DNA of 23,012 nt. Source: CAYMTV01 sp964393525 (GTDB taxonomy: Bacteria > Patescibacteriota > Microgenomatia > Daviesbacterales > UBA10151). The notes beneath the pieces are model-generated. The model did not search any database. It was not told the origin of the DNA and saw nothing but the letters and a program-made list of their open reading frames with translations. Below, in pieces: positions 14,304 through 20,688 of this stretch (position 1 is its first letter; every line of letters begins with the position of its first letter). Location: the NCBI GenBank assembly GCA_964393525.1, contig CAYMTV010000016.1, positions 1 through 23,012 of the forward strand. Reading direction: 5' to 3'. Position numbers and translations under genes: made by a program.

Positions 14304-15173
14304 TTAAAGTTCGTCTAGAGTGACTTTGGATTCAGAGTTTTTGCCTTGAATAAATTGTAAGTATCTCTCTGTAGTTGAAACTCTTTTATGGCCTGCCAGC
14401 TTTGAGATTAACAGAAGGGAAGTGCCTGCCTCAAGATGATGGGCAATCCAAGTGTGCCTAAGATCATTGACTTTGGCATCTTTAATGCCTGCCAGCCTAA
14501 AGTATCTGTCAATTGCTGTCCGGATATTTCTTATCAGCAGGGGTTTGCCGGTTTTTGTTACAAAAAGAGCTTTGTTTGGAGTTTGAGGTCTTACCTCAAG
14601 ATACCTTTTAACAGCCTCAACCGCGGATTTATTTAAGGGAATAGCTCTAGCTACAGCGCCTTCTGAGGGTTTAATAGTTAAGGTTGGGTTTGGCGAATCC
14701 AACTCCAGATCATCAAGTTCGAGTTTGGCCAGTTCTCCAATCCTGATTCCGGTTTGCAAAAAAAGTTCGATAATGGCAAAAATTCTGGCATCTCCGCGAG
14801 CCGCATCTCTTAAAGCCCTATATTCAAGCTCAGACAGGATTCTTGGGGGCTTATTTTCAAATTTGGGATGTTCTAAGGCTCTCGCAGGATCATCTTGAAT
14901 TAAATTTGAGGTCTTTAAAAACTTGAAAAAGGTTTTGGTTGAGTTGGTTTTTCTGGAAATGGACTTGGCAGTATAACCCTCCTGGGCAAGCTTATTCATA
15001 AAGATTTGCAAATCCTCTAGGGCAACCTGTTCTGCCTCTTCTTTGCCGTTTGAACTTAGATGGTTGACAAGTTGCTCAATATCTTTGCCATAGGCTAAGA
15101 TAGTAGCAGAAGCCCTTGATTTTCCCTTAAGGTGGCCGATAAATTGCTGATGCGCATCACGCAGATTAATCAT
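14304..15173 (-). CDS. Tyrosine recombinase (XerC/D-like integrase)
   Basis: 289 residues. The N-terminal SAM-like core-binding domain is at about 5-90 and the catalytic domain from about 110. Active-site residues visible: Arg144 (TGIRIGEL), Arg239 and His240 (NDLRHTW), His262 (LAGHKRV) and the nucleophile Tyr271 (TERYLQF). The usual HxLRH reads NDLRH, so the first His is Asn236. The beta-hairpin Lys block reads EGAVARAIPL without the normal Lys. It is either a chromosome-dimer type recombinase or an integrase; the repeated tRNA ends about 650-1500 bp away make the latter worth considering. Confidence 0.87.
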   Translation of the reverse strand: MINLRDAHQQFIGHLKGKSRASATILAYGKDIEQLVNHLSSNGKEEAEQVALEDLQIFMNKLAQEGYTAKSISRKTNSTKTFFKFLKTSNLIQDDPARALEHPKFENKPPRILSELEYRALRDAARGDARIFAIIELFLQTGIRIGELAKLELDDLELDSPNPTLTIKPSEGAVARAIPLNKSAVEAVKRYLEVRPQTPNKALFVTKTGKPLLIRNIRTAIDRYFRLAGIKDAKVNDLRHTWIAHHLEAGTSLLLISKLAGHKRVSTTERYLQFIQGKNSESKVTLDEL

Positions 15174-15186
15174 GATTATGACCTAT

Positions 15187-15215
15187 ATAATATACGGGGA
15201 GGATAAAAAAGTCAA
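15187..15215 (-). promoter_or_regulatory. Promoter of the tyrosine recombinase
   Basis: Minus strand TTGACT (15215-15210), 17-bp spacer, TATTAT (15192-15187). The ATG at 15173 is 13 nt downstream, giving a very short leader without SD. Confidence 0.6.
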
Positions 15216-15278
15216 GCGGAATAATCATAAGGATCTTGATTTGTTCAGGCGTGAAACACGTATGTAAACTAAAACTAT

Positions 15279-15632
15279 ATGCTTAGAAAAATAACTGTGA
15301 TTTTAGGTATATTAATCTTGAGTTTGGTGTTAATAGGCCTTATCAGGCAAATAGGGGAGGCTTTAAATAGCAGTAGAAGGTTTGACAGCGCGATTGAAGA
15401 ACTGTCAAAGCTTCAAAAAGAGAATAAAAGGCTCCAAAAACGCTTAACTGAGGTTAAAACCGAAAAATATATCGAGGAAATTGCCAGAAATAAGCTTAAT
15501 ATGACAAAACCCGATGAAACAATTGTGATTGTACCCAACGCGGCGATATCAAAGGTTTTAGCAGAGAACACTGTTCCAATAGAACCAAAGCTGTCCAGCT
15601 GGCAGGGCTGGTTGAAGTTATTTGTGCACTGA
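15279..15632 (+). CDS. DivIC/FtsB-like septum formation protein
   Basis: 117 residues: a short basic start, one transmembrane helix (about 5-24, ITVILGILILSLVLIGLI), then a coiled coil (about 38-66, IEELSKLQKENKRLQKRLTEVKTEKYIEEIARNKLNM) ending in the YIEEIAR-KL block typical of the DivIC/FtsB family, which scaffolds the division septum. A candidate -10 (TAAACT, 15265-15270) lies 8 nt before the ATG with TTGTTC 18 bp upstream, so the mRNA may be leaderless. Divergent from the recombinase. Confidence 0.8.
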   Translation: MLRKITVILGILILSLVLIGLIRQIGEALNSSRRFDSAIEELSKLQKENKRLQKRLTEVKTEKYIEEIARNKLNMTKPDETIVIVPNAAISKVLAENTVPIEPKLSSWQGWLKLFVH

Positions 15633-15668
15633 AGTATAATTGCTTTTGCTTTGCTTCCAAAATCTTTC

Positions 15669-15758
15669 CCAAAAATTTTTGATTTTTGGAGAGGAGGGAT
15701 GTCGGATATTGTTAACTCTTTCAGATTTATCTGAAAAGTTAACATTTGAGGCTATCCC
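15669..15758. repeat. Structured spacer upstream of the initiator tRNA
   Basis: Hairpin 1: CCAAAAAT (15669-15676)/ATTTTTGG (15682-15689). Hairpin 2: TGTTAACT (15710-15717)/AGTTAACA (15737-15744) continued by TTTCAGA (15719-15725)/TCTGAAA (15730-15736) around TTTA, 15 bp with one bulge. GGGAT (15696-15700)/ATCCC (15754-15758) closes it around a symmetric 9 x 9 internal loop. No T-tract follows hairpin 2. The open frame over 15640-15930 runs through this and the tRNA and is not a gene. Confidence 0.55.
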
Positions 15759-15763
15759 GACGA

Positions 15764-15835
15764 CGCGGGGTAGAGCAGTGGTAGCTCGCGAGGCTCATAA
15801 TCTCGAGGTCGTTGGTTCGAATCCAACCCCCGCAA
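15764..15835 (+). tRNA. Initiator tRNA-fMet (CAU)
   Basis: Acceptor CGCGGGG against CCCCGCA leaves the C1-A72 mismatch diagnostic of bacterial initiators; the A11-U24 pair in the D-stem is also present. Anticodon loop CTCATAA, T-arm GTTGG-TTCGAAT-CCAAC, discriminator A, 72 nt, no encoded CCA. The three pairs above the anticodon loop are A-U, G-C and G·U instead of the usual three G-C pairs. Confidence 0.93.
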
Positions 15836-15840
15836 CTAGC

Positions 15841-15870
15841 AAAAATCCGATCCGTTTGGGTCGGATTTTT
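15841..15870 (+). terminator. Intrinsic terminator after tRNA-fMet
   Basis: AAAAATCCGA (15841-15850) pairs with TCGGATTTTT (15861-15870), with CC/GG extending the stem inside; the 3' arm ends in five T. Confidence 0.75.
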
Positions 15871-15969
15871 GGTATTCTGGGAGGGAGGATTGAGCCTGCG
15901 ATTTGCAAATTGCGCTGGAGTTTTATCTGACTAAAAGTTTATCTTACTACTAATGTTTTCTTCTTAGGA

Positions 15970-16310
15970 AGCAGGTTCGGCCCTGAGCGATGGTGAGCGT
16001 AGTCGAACCAGAGCCGAAGGGGGTGTATTATCCAACCCCCGCAACATTTCGACTCCGCGAAGCGGAAGGAAAAATGTCCTGAGCGATCCCGAGTGAAACG
16101 AGGGAGAGTCGAAGGACCGAACTAAGAATTTTCCCCGCTGCACTCAGGCTTGCTCACGGCAGGCACTTGAGGCGAATCGGCGGTGAGCTTGTCGAACCGC
16201 ATTTCAATAAATTCGGGGCTCACTCAGTGTAAACACTAGCCAAGGAGCGAGTTTTTTGTGGTAATCTAGCTAGAGTCGAAGTGCACCGAGCCTGCCGAAG
16301 TGCTAGTACT
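15970..16310. repeat. Cluster of palindromic intergenic repeats (copies B-E)
   Basis: The gap 15871-16338 has no gene. It contains several elements built from TTCGGCCCTGAGC, GTGAGC, GTCGAA and GCCGAA blocks: GGTTCG (from about 15973) with CGAACC (about 16008); TTCGACTC (from 16049) with GAGTCGAA (about 16114); a segment around 16185 (CGGTGAGCTTGTCGAACCG); and a fragment near 16275 (GTCGAAGTGC). They resemble copy A at 11337 and the coding copy at 19089. Confidence 0.65.
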
Positions 16311-16338
16311 GAATTTACTGAAGTGCTACAAATAAATC

Positions 16339-16596
16339 ATGTGGTTTGTCTATATCCTCCTCTGTGAAGATGGAAGTTTGTATACAGGCTATTCAAACAA
16401 TATTGATAATCGATTTTCTGACCACAAAAATGGCAAAGGCGGTCATTATACTAGATCACATAAACCAATAAAATTAGTTTACCAAGAACAATTACCCACT
16501 AAATCAGAGGCCCTTAAAAGAGAAAGGCAAATAAAAAGTTGGAGTAGACAAAAGAAAATTAGAATTCTAGAATTAGTTTTGAGCGTCAATTTTTAA
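16339..16596 (+). CDS. GIY-YIG domain protein (UPF0213/YhbQ-like)
   Basis: 85 residues covering one GIY-YIG nuclease fold: VYILLCEDGSLYTGYSNN supplies the paired tyrosines and Gly, then RFSDHKNGKGGHYTR and EALKRERQIKSWSRQKK with the conserved Arg/Glu region. The family includes structure-specific endonucleases, but small members like this are uncharacterised. No SD; a weak -10-like TACAAA lies 6 nt before the ATG. It lies between two copies of the tRNA-fMet 3' end. Confidence 0.83.
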   Translation: MWFVYILLCEDGSLYTGYSNNIDNRFSDHKNGKGGHYTRSHKPIKLVYQEQLPTKSEALKRERQIKSWSRQKKIRILELVLSVNF

Positions 16597-16625
16597 CCAC
16601 AGGGTTGCATCATTAGAACTTTTGA

Positions 16626-16679
16626 TATAATACGCTCATGCAATTTCTAATATCTTGTAACCCCCGCAACTTAATTTGA
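16626..16679 (+). pseudogene. Promoter and first codons of a truncated gene
   Basis: TATAAT (16626-16631) is followed by 6 nt and an ATG at 16638, the leaderless layout seen at real genes here. The frame (MQFLISCNPRNLI) stops after 13 codons, and from 16659 it consists of the tRNA-fMet 3'-end repeat. It looks like the 5' remnant of a gene cut by insertion or deletion at that repeat. A chance promoter is the alternative. Confidence 0.35.
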
Positions 16680-16701
16680 AATAAAACAGCCAAGCTGATA
16701 T

Positions 16702-16736
16702 ACTTAAGTCTACTCCTTAATGCTAAGCACTTAAGT
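16702..16736. repeat. Paired ACTTAAGT palindromes
   Basis: The self-complementary octamer ACTTAAGT occurs at 16702-16709 and 16729-16736, with CTTA-ATGC-TAAG between, upstream of the hypothetical gene at 16775. It may be an operator or hairpin. Confidence 0.35.
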
Positions 16737-16774
16737 TTAAATTGAATTCTATCCTTTCATTAAAGAGCTAAATT

Positions 16775-17059
16775 TTGAAAATACCAACCAAACCTAATCA
16801 CATAAATTCCAGGCTTGCCTATCAGGAAAAACACGAGGAGCGTGAATCCTGGCATAGATTGGCAGTTAAAGTCATCAGCTGGAAGGGTGGACTTTTAGAA
16901 GGAGGAATCATTAAAGTAACGGATAAAATATCCCCTAAAGAATGGGCAACTTATTCAAAATACATGATCAAGACCAGCACAACCTACAGCAGACAAAGGG
17001 TTTTATCCAATTTAAAAGATACTGAGGAAAAAATCAGAAAAAACGGCGGATTTGAGTAA
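16775..17059 (+). CDS. Hypothetical protein, TTG start
   Basis: 94 residues, basic and soluble, family not recognised. Notable segments: ESWHRLAVKVISWKGGLLEGGIIKVTDKISPKEWATYSKYM and a Lys/Arg-rich C terminus. The only usable start is the TTG at 16775, with AAAGAG about 8 nt upstream. A Trp/Gly-rich centre and plausible codon use argue for a real gene, but there is no positive family evidence. Confidence 0.5.
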   Translation: MKIPTKPNHINSRLAYQEKHEERESWHRLAVKVISWKGGLLEGGIIKVTDKISPKEWATYSKYMIKTSTTYSRQRVLSNLKDTEEKIRKNGGFE

Positions 17060-17065
17060 GAGTGG

Positions 17066-17098
17066 GTTTTAGATAAAATTAAGAGTTTTAGATAAAAT
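17066..17098 (+). repeat. Tandem duplication over a promoter
   Basis: GTTTTAGATAAAAT is repeated at 17066-17079 and 17085-17098, a 19-nt period. The second copy's TAAAAT (17093-17098) lies 8 nt before the ATG at 17107 and could serve as the -10 box. Confidence 0.5.
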
Positions 17099-17106
17099 AA
17101 GATAGG

Positions 17107-17790
17107 ATGGTTTATTTGATCCTACTGCTGGTAGAACTGTTAGTACTTTTTATCTCTTCAAAGATACTGATTAATTCAATCGCAAAGATTATTTTCAAAA
17201 TTACCAAAAGTAGGGAAGTAGTTGTACATTTTTTGGCCTTTATTTTTTTGCCTGGGACTATTGTTCATGAGCTGGCACATGTAGTTTCTGCAGGAGTATT
17301 ACTTGTACCAACAGGTGAGATAGAGTTTATTCCGGAAGTGCATGAGGGAGGAGTAAAGTTGGGTAGCGCTGAGATAGGTAAAACAGATCCCTTGAGAAGG
17401 ATGCTGATTGGAGTAGCCCCTGTTCTGTTTGGTTTTCTAACAATTTCTGGATTAGTTTTTTATAGCATCAATAACCTACAAGGTGATATTGGATTGTCTT
17501 CCCTGTACTGGGCTTTAATAATTTATGTCATTTTTGTCATAGGCAACACCATGTTTTCTTCAAAAAAAGATTTGGAAGGAAGTTTGGGAATTAGTGTTTT
17601 ACTTTTAGGGATTGTTCTTTCAATTTACTTTTTAGGTTTTAGAGAACCTTTTAGAATATTTTCCAATTTGATAGAGAATTCTTATAGGGATTATATATTT
17701 AGGGCGGATATGATTTTAGCAATCCCCCTAATACTTAATATGGGTTTTATTATTTTGGCAAAGCTGATTCACAGCCGCATCCATAGGTAA
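17107..17790 (+). CDS. HELAH-motif multi-pass membrane protein (putative metalloprotease-like)
   Basis: 227 residues with about six hydrophobic segments. The zinc-protease-type motif HELAH occurs in FLPGTIVHELAHVVSAGVLL, at about 55-60, inside a membrane segment as in M50-like intramembrane proteases. The second M50 motif (LDG or NPDG with Asp) is not evident; SSKKDLEG near 160 is a weak candidate. The call is therefore a membrane protein with a possible metalloprotease site, function unknown. The mRNA may start next to the ATG because a TAAAAT box lies 8 nt upstream. Confidence 0.7.
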   Translation: MVYLILLLVELLVLFISSKILINSIAKIIFKITKSREVVVHFLAFIFLPGTIVHELAHVVSAGVLLVPTGEIEFIPEVHEGGVKLGSAEIGKTDPLRRMLIGVAPVLFGFLTISGLVFYSINNLQGDIGLSSLYWALIIYVIFVIGNTMFSSKKDLEGSLGISVLLLGIVLSIYFLGFREPFRIFSNLIENSYRDYIFRADMILAIPLILNMGFIILAKLIHSRIHR

Positions 17791-17815
17791 TTTGCTTTCA
17801 AATAAGCTCACTTTT

Positions 17816-17824
17816 TGTTAAAAT
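17816..17824 (+). promoter_or_regulatory. Extended -10 promoter of tRNA-Met
   Basis: TGT followed by TAAAAT (17819-17824); the tRNA starts 10 nt downstream. Confidence 0.45.
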
Positions 17825-17833
17825 TTGCCATAC

Positions 17834-17905
17834 GGCAACGTAGCTCAGTGGTAGAGCGGAGCCCTCATAAAGCTTAGGTCGCTGGTCCGATCCCAGCCGT
17901 TGCCA
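17834..17905 (+). tRNA. tRNA-Met (CAU), elongator-like
   Basis: Acceptor GGCAACG/CGTTGCC fully paired (so not an initiator), D-stem GCTC/GAGC, T-stem GCTGG/CCAGC, discriminator A, 72 nt, no CCA. Anticodon loop CTCATAA. Two oddities: the anticodon stem GAGCC/AGCTT ends in a C31-A39 mismatch, and the T-loop TCCGATC has C where U55 (pseudouridine) is nearly universal. A tRNA-Ile2 (CAU) identity cannot be excluded but is less needed because tRNA-Ile(UAU) is present. Confidence 0.85.
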
Positions 17906-17913
17906 CTTCTAAA

Positions 17914-18486
17914 ATGGAGGATTTTAAACCTAGAGGGCCGTTTCAGCTCAAAAAGACCTGGAAAAAACTTAATCAGAAAATTGTTCACAAAAATCCCTGG
18001 TTTAATATCAGACAGGACTTCGTAGTCAAACCCAATAACTCCAAAAGTGATTATTTTGTGCTGGAGATTCCTCAAGCGGTTTTTGCAGTTGCATTAACTT
18101 ACAAACAAGAAGTTTATTTGGTTTTGCAGTACCGCTATCCGACAGACAGGTTTTCTTGGGAGGTTCCAGGAGGCAGATCGGATGATATGGATCCTCTGGA
18201 AGCTGCAAAAAAAGAGCTCCAGGAGGAGACAGGACTTATTGCCGATACTTGGCAAAAGGTTGGGGATTTCCAGACTATGAAGGGAATTGCCAATGAAATT
18301 TCAAATGTTTTCTTAGCCAGGGGTTTGATTGAAACTGAAGAGCATACCCAAAAAGAGGAAGGAATTTTAGAAGTTAAAAAAGTCCCCTTTAAAAAATCTT
18401 TAGAAATGATAAAATCTGGTGAAATTACAGACGGCCAGACAATCGCCGCCTTGACCCAAGTTGGATTATACTTAAAACTTTTATGA
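17914..18486 (+). CDS. NUDIX hydrolase, ADP-ribose pyrophosphatase-like
   Basis: 190 residues. The N-terminal half resembles ADP-ribose pyrophosphatases (KTWKKLNQKIVHKNPWFNIRQDFV; YVLQYRYPTDRFSWEVPGG). The Nudix box reads GGRSDDMDPLEAAKKELQEETGL: the metal-binding core KELQEETG is intact (Lys for the usual Arg), but the stretch before it is one residue short and lacks the first Glu. The ATG begins 8 nt after the end of tRNA-Met with no SD, so the mRNA 5' end may come from tRNA processing. Its stop overlaps the next start (ATGA). Confidence 0.88.
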   Translation: MEDFKPRGPFQLKKTWKKLNQKIVHKNPWFNIRQDFVVKPNNSKSDYFVLEIPQAVFAVALTYKQEVYLVLQYRYPTDRFSWEVPGGRSDDMDPLEAAKKELQEETGLIADTWQKVGDFQTMKGIANEISNVFLARGLIETEEHTQKEEGILEVKKVPFKKSLEMIKSGEITDGQTIAALTQVGLYLKLL

Positions 18487-19733
18487 TTCTATACGAGTAC
18501 GAAGGTAAAAAATTGTTAGCCGACGCAGGAATCAAAATTCCAAGAGCCGAGCTTGTTGAATCAAAAGACCAGGATATTACTTTTTCCGGACCGGCTGTCT
18601 TAAAAGCTCAAGTTTTATCAGGCAAGAGAGCCGATGCCGGAGGAATAATAATAGTGGACACTAAGCTGGGGGCAGTGAACAGTATAAAAGAATTATTTGG
18701 AAAAACTATTAATAAAGAGCAAGTCGGAAAGATTTTAGTTGAGGAACTAGTTGACTTTGAATCGGAATATTATCTGTCTATTTCTTATGATACAGAGATT
18801 AGGGGGCCTGTACTTTCTATTTCCCAAAGCGGAGGAACAGGCATAGAAGAAAGAGGAGCAAAGACTTATCCCATTGATCCAACCAGACCGGAAAAGAATT
18901 TAATCAGCATCGCCAAAGAATATGGATTAAAAATGGATCTTTTAAATAAACTGATTGTCCTTTTCTTTGAACAGGACATGCTTCTTTTAGAGATTAACCC
19001 GCTGGTCAAGGTAGATGATGATAAATGGTATGCTTTAGATGCCAAAGTAAAATTAGATGATACTGCCTCAGGCAGGCACAAGGATGATCCTTCGACAAGC
19101 TCACTTCGTGGTGACGACTCGACTGAGCTCGCCGAAGTCTCAGTGGAACCAGGACAGGGATGGAACTTTCCTCCGCGGGCTGTTCCCGGACATACCAGCA
19201 CCCAAAGAGAACTTGAGGCCAAAAAAATCGATGATGGAGATTATCGGGGAACTGCCGGATCAACCTATTTTGACCTTGAGGGAGATATTGCAATTCTGGC
19301 ATCCGGTGGAGGTGCCTCAATTACGGCTATGGATGCTTTAACCAAAGTTGGAGGTAAACCGGCCAACTATACCGAGTATTCGGGAAACCCGCCTAAAGAA
19401 AAAGTTGAAAAGCTAACTACTATTGTTTTATCAAAGCCTGGTCTAAATGGGCTTTGGATTGTTGGTGCTTTGGCTAATTTTACTGATATTTATGAAACAC
19501 TTTCCGGGTTTATTGATGGATTAAGACAAGTTGAGAAAAATTTAGGCAAAAAACTGGATTTTCCAATTGTCATAAGAAGAGCTGGGCCGAATGATAAAAA
19601 GGCTTTTGAGATGTTAAGGGAAGTGAAAGATTTTGATCTGCATTTATATGGGGAGGAAACCTCAATCTCCGAGTCTGCCAAAGTAATTGCCAAACTTGCC
19701 AAGGAGTATAAAGAAAGGAAAAAACGTGAGTAG
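18483..19733 (+). CDS. ATP-grasp CoA ligase subunit, citryl-CoA synthetase/ATP-citrate lyase-like (CcsA/AclB/SucC family)
   Basis: 416 residues. The ATP-grasp domain starts MILYEYEGKKLLADAGIKIP with VLKAQVLSGKRADAGGI (nucleotide site) and DMLLLEINPLV (metal site). The CoA-ligase domain follows: GTAGSTYFDLEGDIAILASGGGASITAMDAL, KPANYTEYSGNPPKEKV, GALANFTDIYETLSGF. It should phosphorylate the partner's His and help form an acyl-CoA. The partner subunit and a citryl-CoA lyase downstream point to citrate rather than succinate. A roughly 25-residue insertion (about 203-227) is encoded by a palindromic repeat. Translation is coupled to the NUDIX gene. Confidence 0.87.
   Translation: MILYEYEGKKLLADAGIKIPRAELVESKDQDITFSGPAVLKAQVLSGKRADAGGIIIVDTKLGAVNSIKELFGKTINKEQVGKILVEELVDFESEYYLSISYDTEIRGPVLSISQSGGTGIEERGAKTYPIDPTRPEKNLISIAKEYGLKMDLLNKLIVLFFEQDMLLLEINPLVKVDDDKWYALDAKVKLDDTASGRHKDDPSTSSLRGDDSTELAEVSVEPGQGWNFPPRAVPGHTSTQRELEAKKIDDGDYRGTAGSTYFDLEGDIAILASGGGASITAMDALTKVGGKPANYTEYSGNPPKEKVEKLTTIVLSKPGLNGLWIVGALANFTDIYETLSGFIDGLRQVEKNLGKKLDFPIVIRRAGPNDKKAFEMLREVKDFDLHLYGEETSISESAKVIAKLAKEYKERKKRE
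19089..19142. repeat. Palindromic repeat inserted in frame in a coding sequence (copy F)
   Basis: The segment carries CTTCG.../...CGAAG ends, AAGCTC and GAGCTC blocks and TCGACTGAGC, the last also found in intergenic copy A. It encodes the low-complexity DPSTSSLRGDDSTELAEVS. The flanking sequence reads ...GRHKD and WNFPPRAVPG..., which would join naturally without it, so the host protein tolerates the insertion. No stop or frame change results. Confidence 0.7.
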
Positions 19734-20631
19734 ACTATTAAAAACAGGGGCTAAAGTTTTAGGGCAAGGAATTACCGGATCACAAGGCTCGATTGCACTG
19801 CCCGGAATGCTTGACTATGGCACTAAAGCGGTGGCAGGGGTAACTCCTGGAAAGGGTGGACAGGAGCTTTTGGGTGTGCCAATCTTTAATTTAGTTAAAG
19901 AAGCTTTAGATAAAGTGGGAAAAGTTGATATCTCAGTAATTTATGTACCACCGTTATTTGTTAAAGGCGCAGCAGTTGAGGCAATTGAAGCTAGTATCCC
20001 TAGGATTTTAATATTTACCGAGAAGGTTCCAACCCAGGACTCGGCTTATATTTATGCCTTAGCCAAATCCAAAGGTGTTGAAGTAATCGGTCCAAGCTCG
20101 GTCGGACTAATAAATCCTAAGCTAAAAATTAAAGTTGGATCAATTGGTGGATCCGAGCCCTATAGGTCCTTTGTTGAAGGAGAAATTGCGGTGATTTCCA
20201 AATCAGGCGGGATGTCTTCTGAAATCGGGTTACATCTTAAAAATCATGGTTTAGGAGTTTCCTGGGCAGTTGGGATTGGGGGAGACAGGATTGCCAATAC
20301 TGATTTTGCAGACTTTTTATTAGACCTTGAGGAAGATCCTCAAACAAAAGCATCAGTTATTTTTGGAGAACTAGGCGGAACCTATGAAGAAAGGGTAGGA
20401 AAACTTGTTAAAGAAGGAAAGATTAAAAAGCCGGTGGTAGCATTTATTGGTGGAGAATTTACCTTGAAGTTACCATCAGATGTGGAATTTGGCCATGCAG
20501 GAGCTATAATTGAAGGTGAAAGGGGTAAACCTGACTACAAAAGGAAGGTTTTGAGGGAATCCGGGGTTTTAGTGGCTGATAATTTTGATCAAATTGCTGA
20601 TTTGTTAAAATCAGCAATTAGTAATGAGTGA
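19726..20631 (+). CDS. CoA-binding ligase subunit, citryl-CoA synthetase/ATP-citrate lyase-like (CcsB/SucD family)
   Basis: 301 residues. CoA-binding N-terminal part: QGITGSQGSIALPGMLDYGTKAVAGVTPGKGGQELLGVPIFN. The ligase part carries the phosphohistidine loop FGHAGA with His257. Several blocks read like ATP-citrate lyase rather than SucD: SKSGGMSSEI (SucD has SRSGTLTYE), VGIGGDRIANTDFADFL and GELGGTYEER. The GTG at 19726 is chosen: AAGGA is 8 nt upstream, and it overlaps the end of the preceding gene by 8 nt, so the two subunits are translated together. Confidence 0.88.
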   Translation: MSRLLKTGAKVLGQGITGSQGSIALPGMLDYGTKAVAGVTPGKGGQELLGVPIFNLVKEALDKVGKVDISVIYVPPLFVKGAAVEAIEASIPRILIFTEKVPTQDSAYIYALAKSKGVEVIGPSSVGLINPKLKIKVGSIGGSEPYRSFVEGEIAVISKSGGMSSEIGLHLKNHGLGVSWAVGIGGDRIANTDFADFLLDLEEDPQTKASVIFGELGGTYEERVGKLVKEGKIKKPVVAFIGGEFTLKLPSDVEFGHAGAIIEGERGKPDYKRKVLRESGVLVADNFDQIADLLKSAISNE

Positions 20632-20677
20632 TGAGAGATGTGAGATGAGAAGATTCACATTACCCATTTCGCATTAC
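20621..20677. repeat. Imperfect inverted repeat between the CoA-ligase and lyase genes
   Basis: Arms 20621-20643 and 20655-20677 match at 17 of 23 positions (ends GTAATG/CATTAC and ATGTGA/TCACAT perfect). The left arm contains GAGATG-type simple repeats and includes the stop codon of the CcsB-like gene. Confidence 0.5.
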
Positions 20678-20688
20678 ACATAACAAAT

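Larger units (their letters stand above)
15821..16671 (+). repeat. Direct repeats of the tRNA-fMet 3' end (att-like)
   Basis: ATCCAACCCCCGCAAC is found in the tRNA at 15821-15836 and, identical over 16 nt, at 16030-16045. A third copy, AACCCCCGCAACT (13 nt), lies at 16659-16671 and matches 15825-15837. The repeats bracket two segments, of about 200 and 620 bp, the second containing the GIY-YIG gene. Confidence 0.75.

Noticed and set aside
15640..15930. Open frame of 96 codons
   Set aside because: It crosses the hairpins, tRNA-fMet and its terminator; no SD and no family resemblance.
15970..16310. Possible CRISPR-like array
   Set aside because: The repeats differ in sequence and spacing, are palindromic in nested fashion, and no cas genes are present.
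19057..19341. Alternative frame across the repeat in the CcsA-like gene
   Set aside because: The main frame has conserved family motifs on both sides; the alternative frame is a by-product of the GC-rich repeat.
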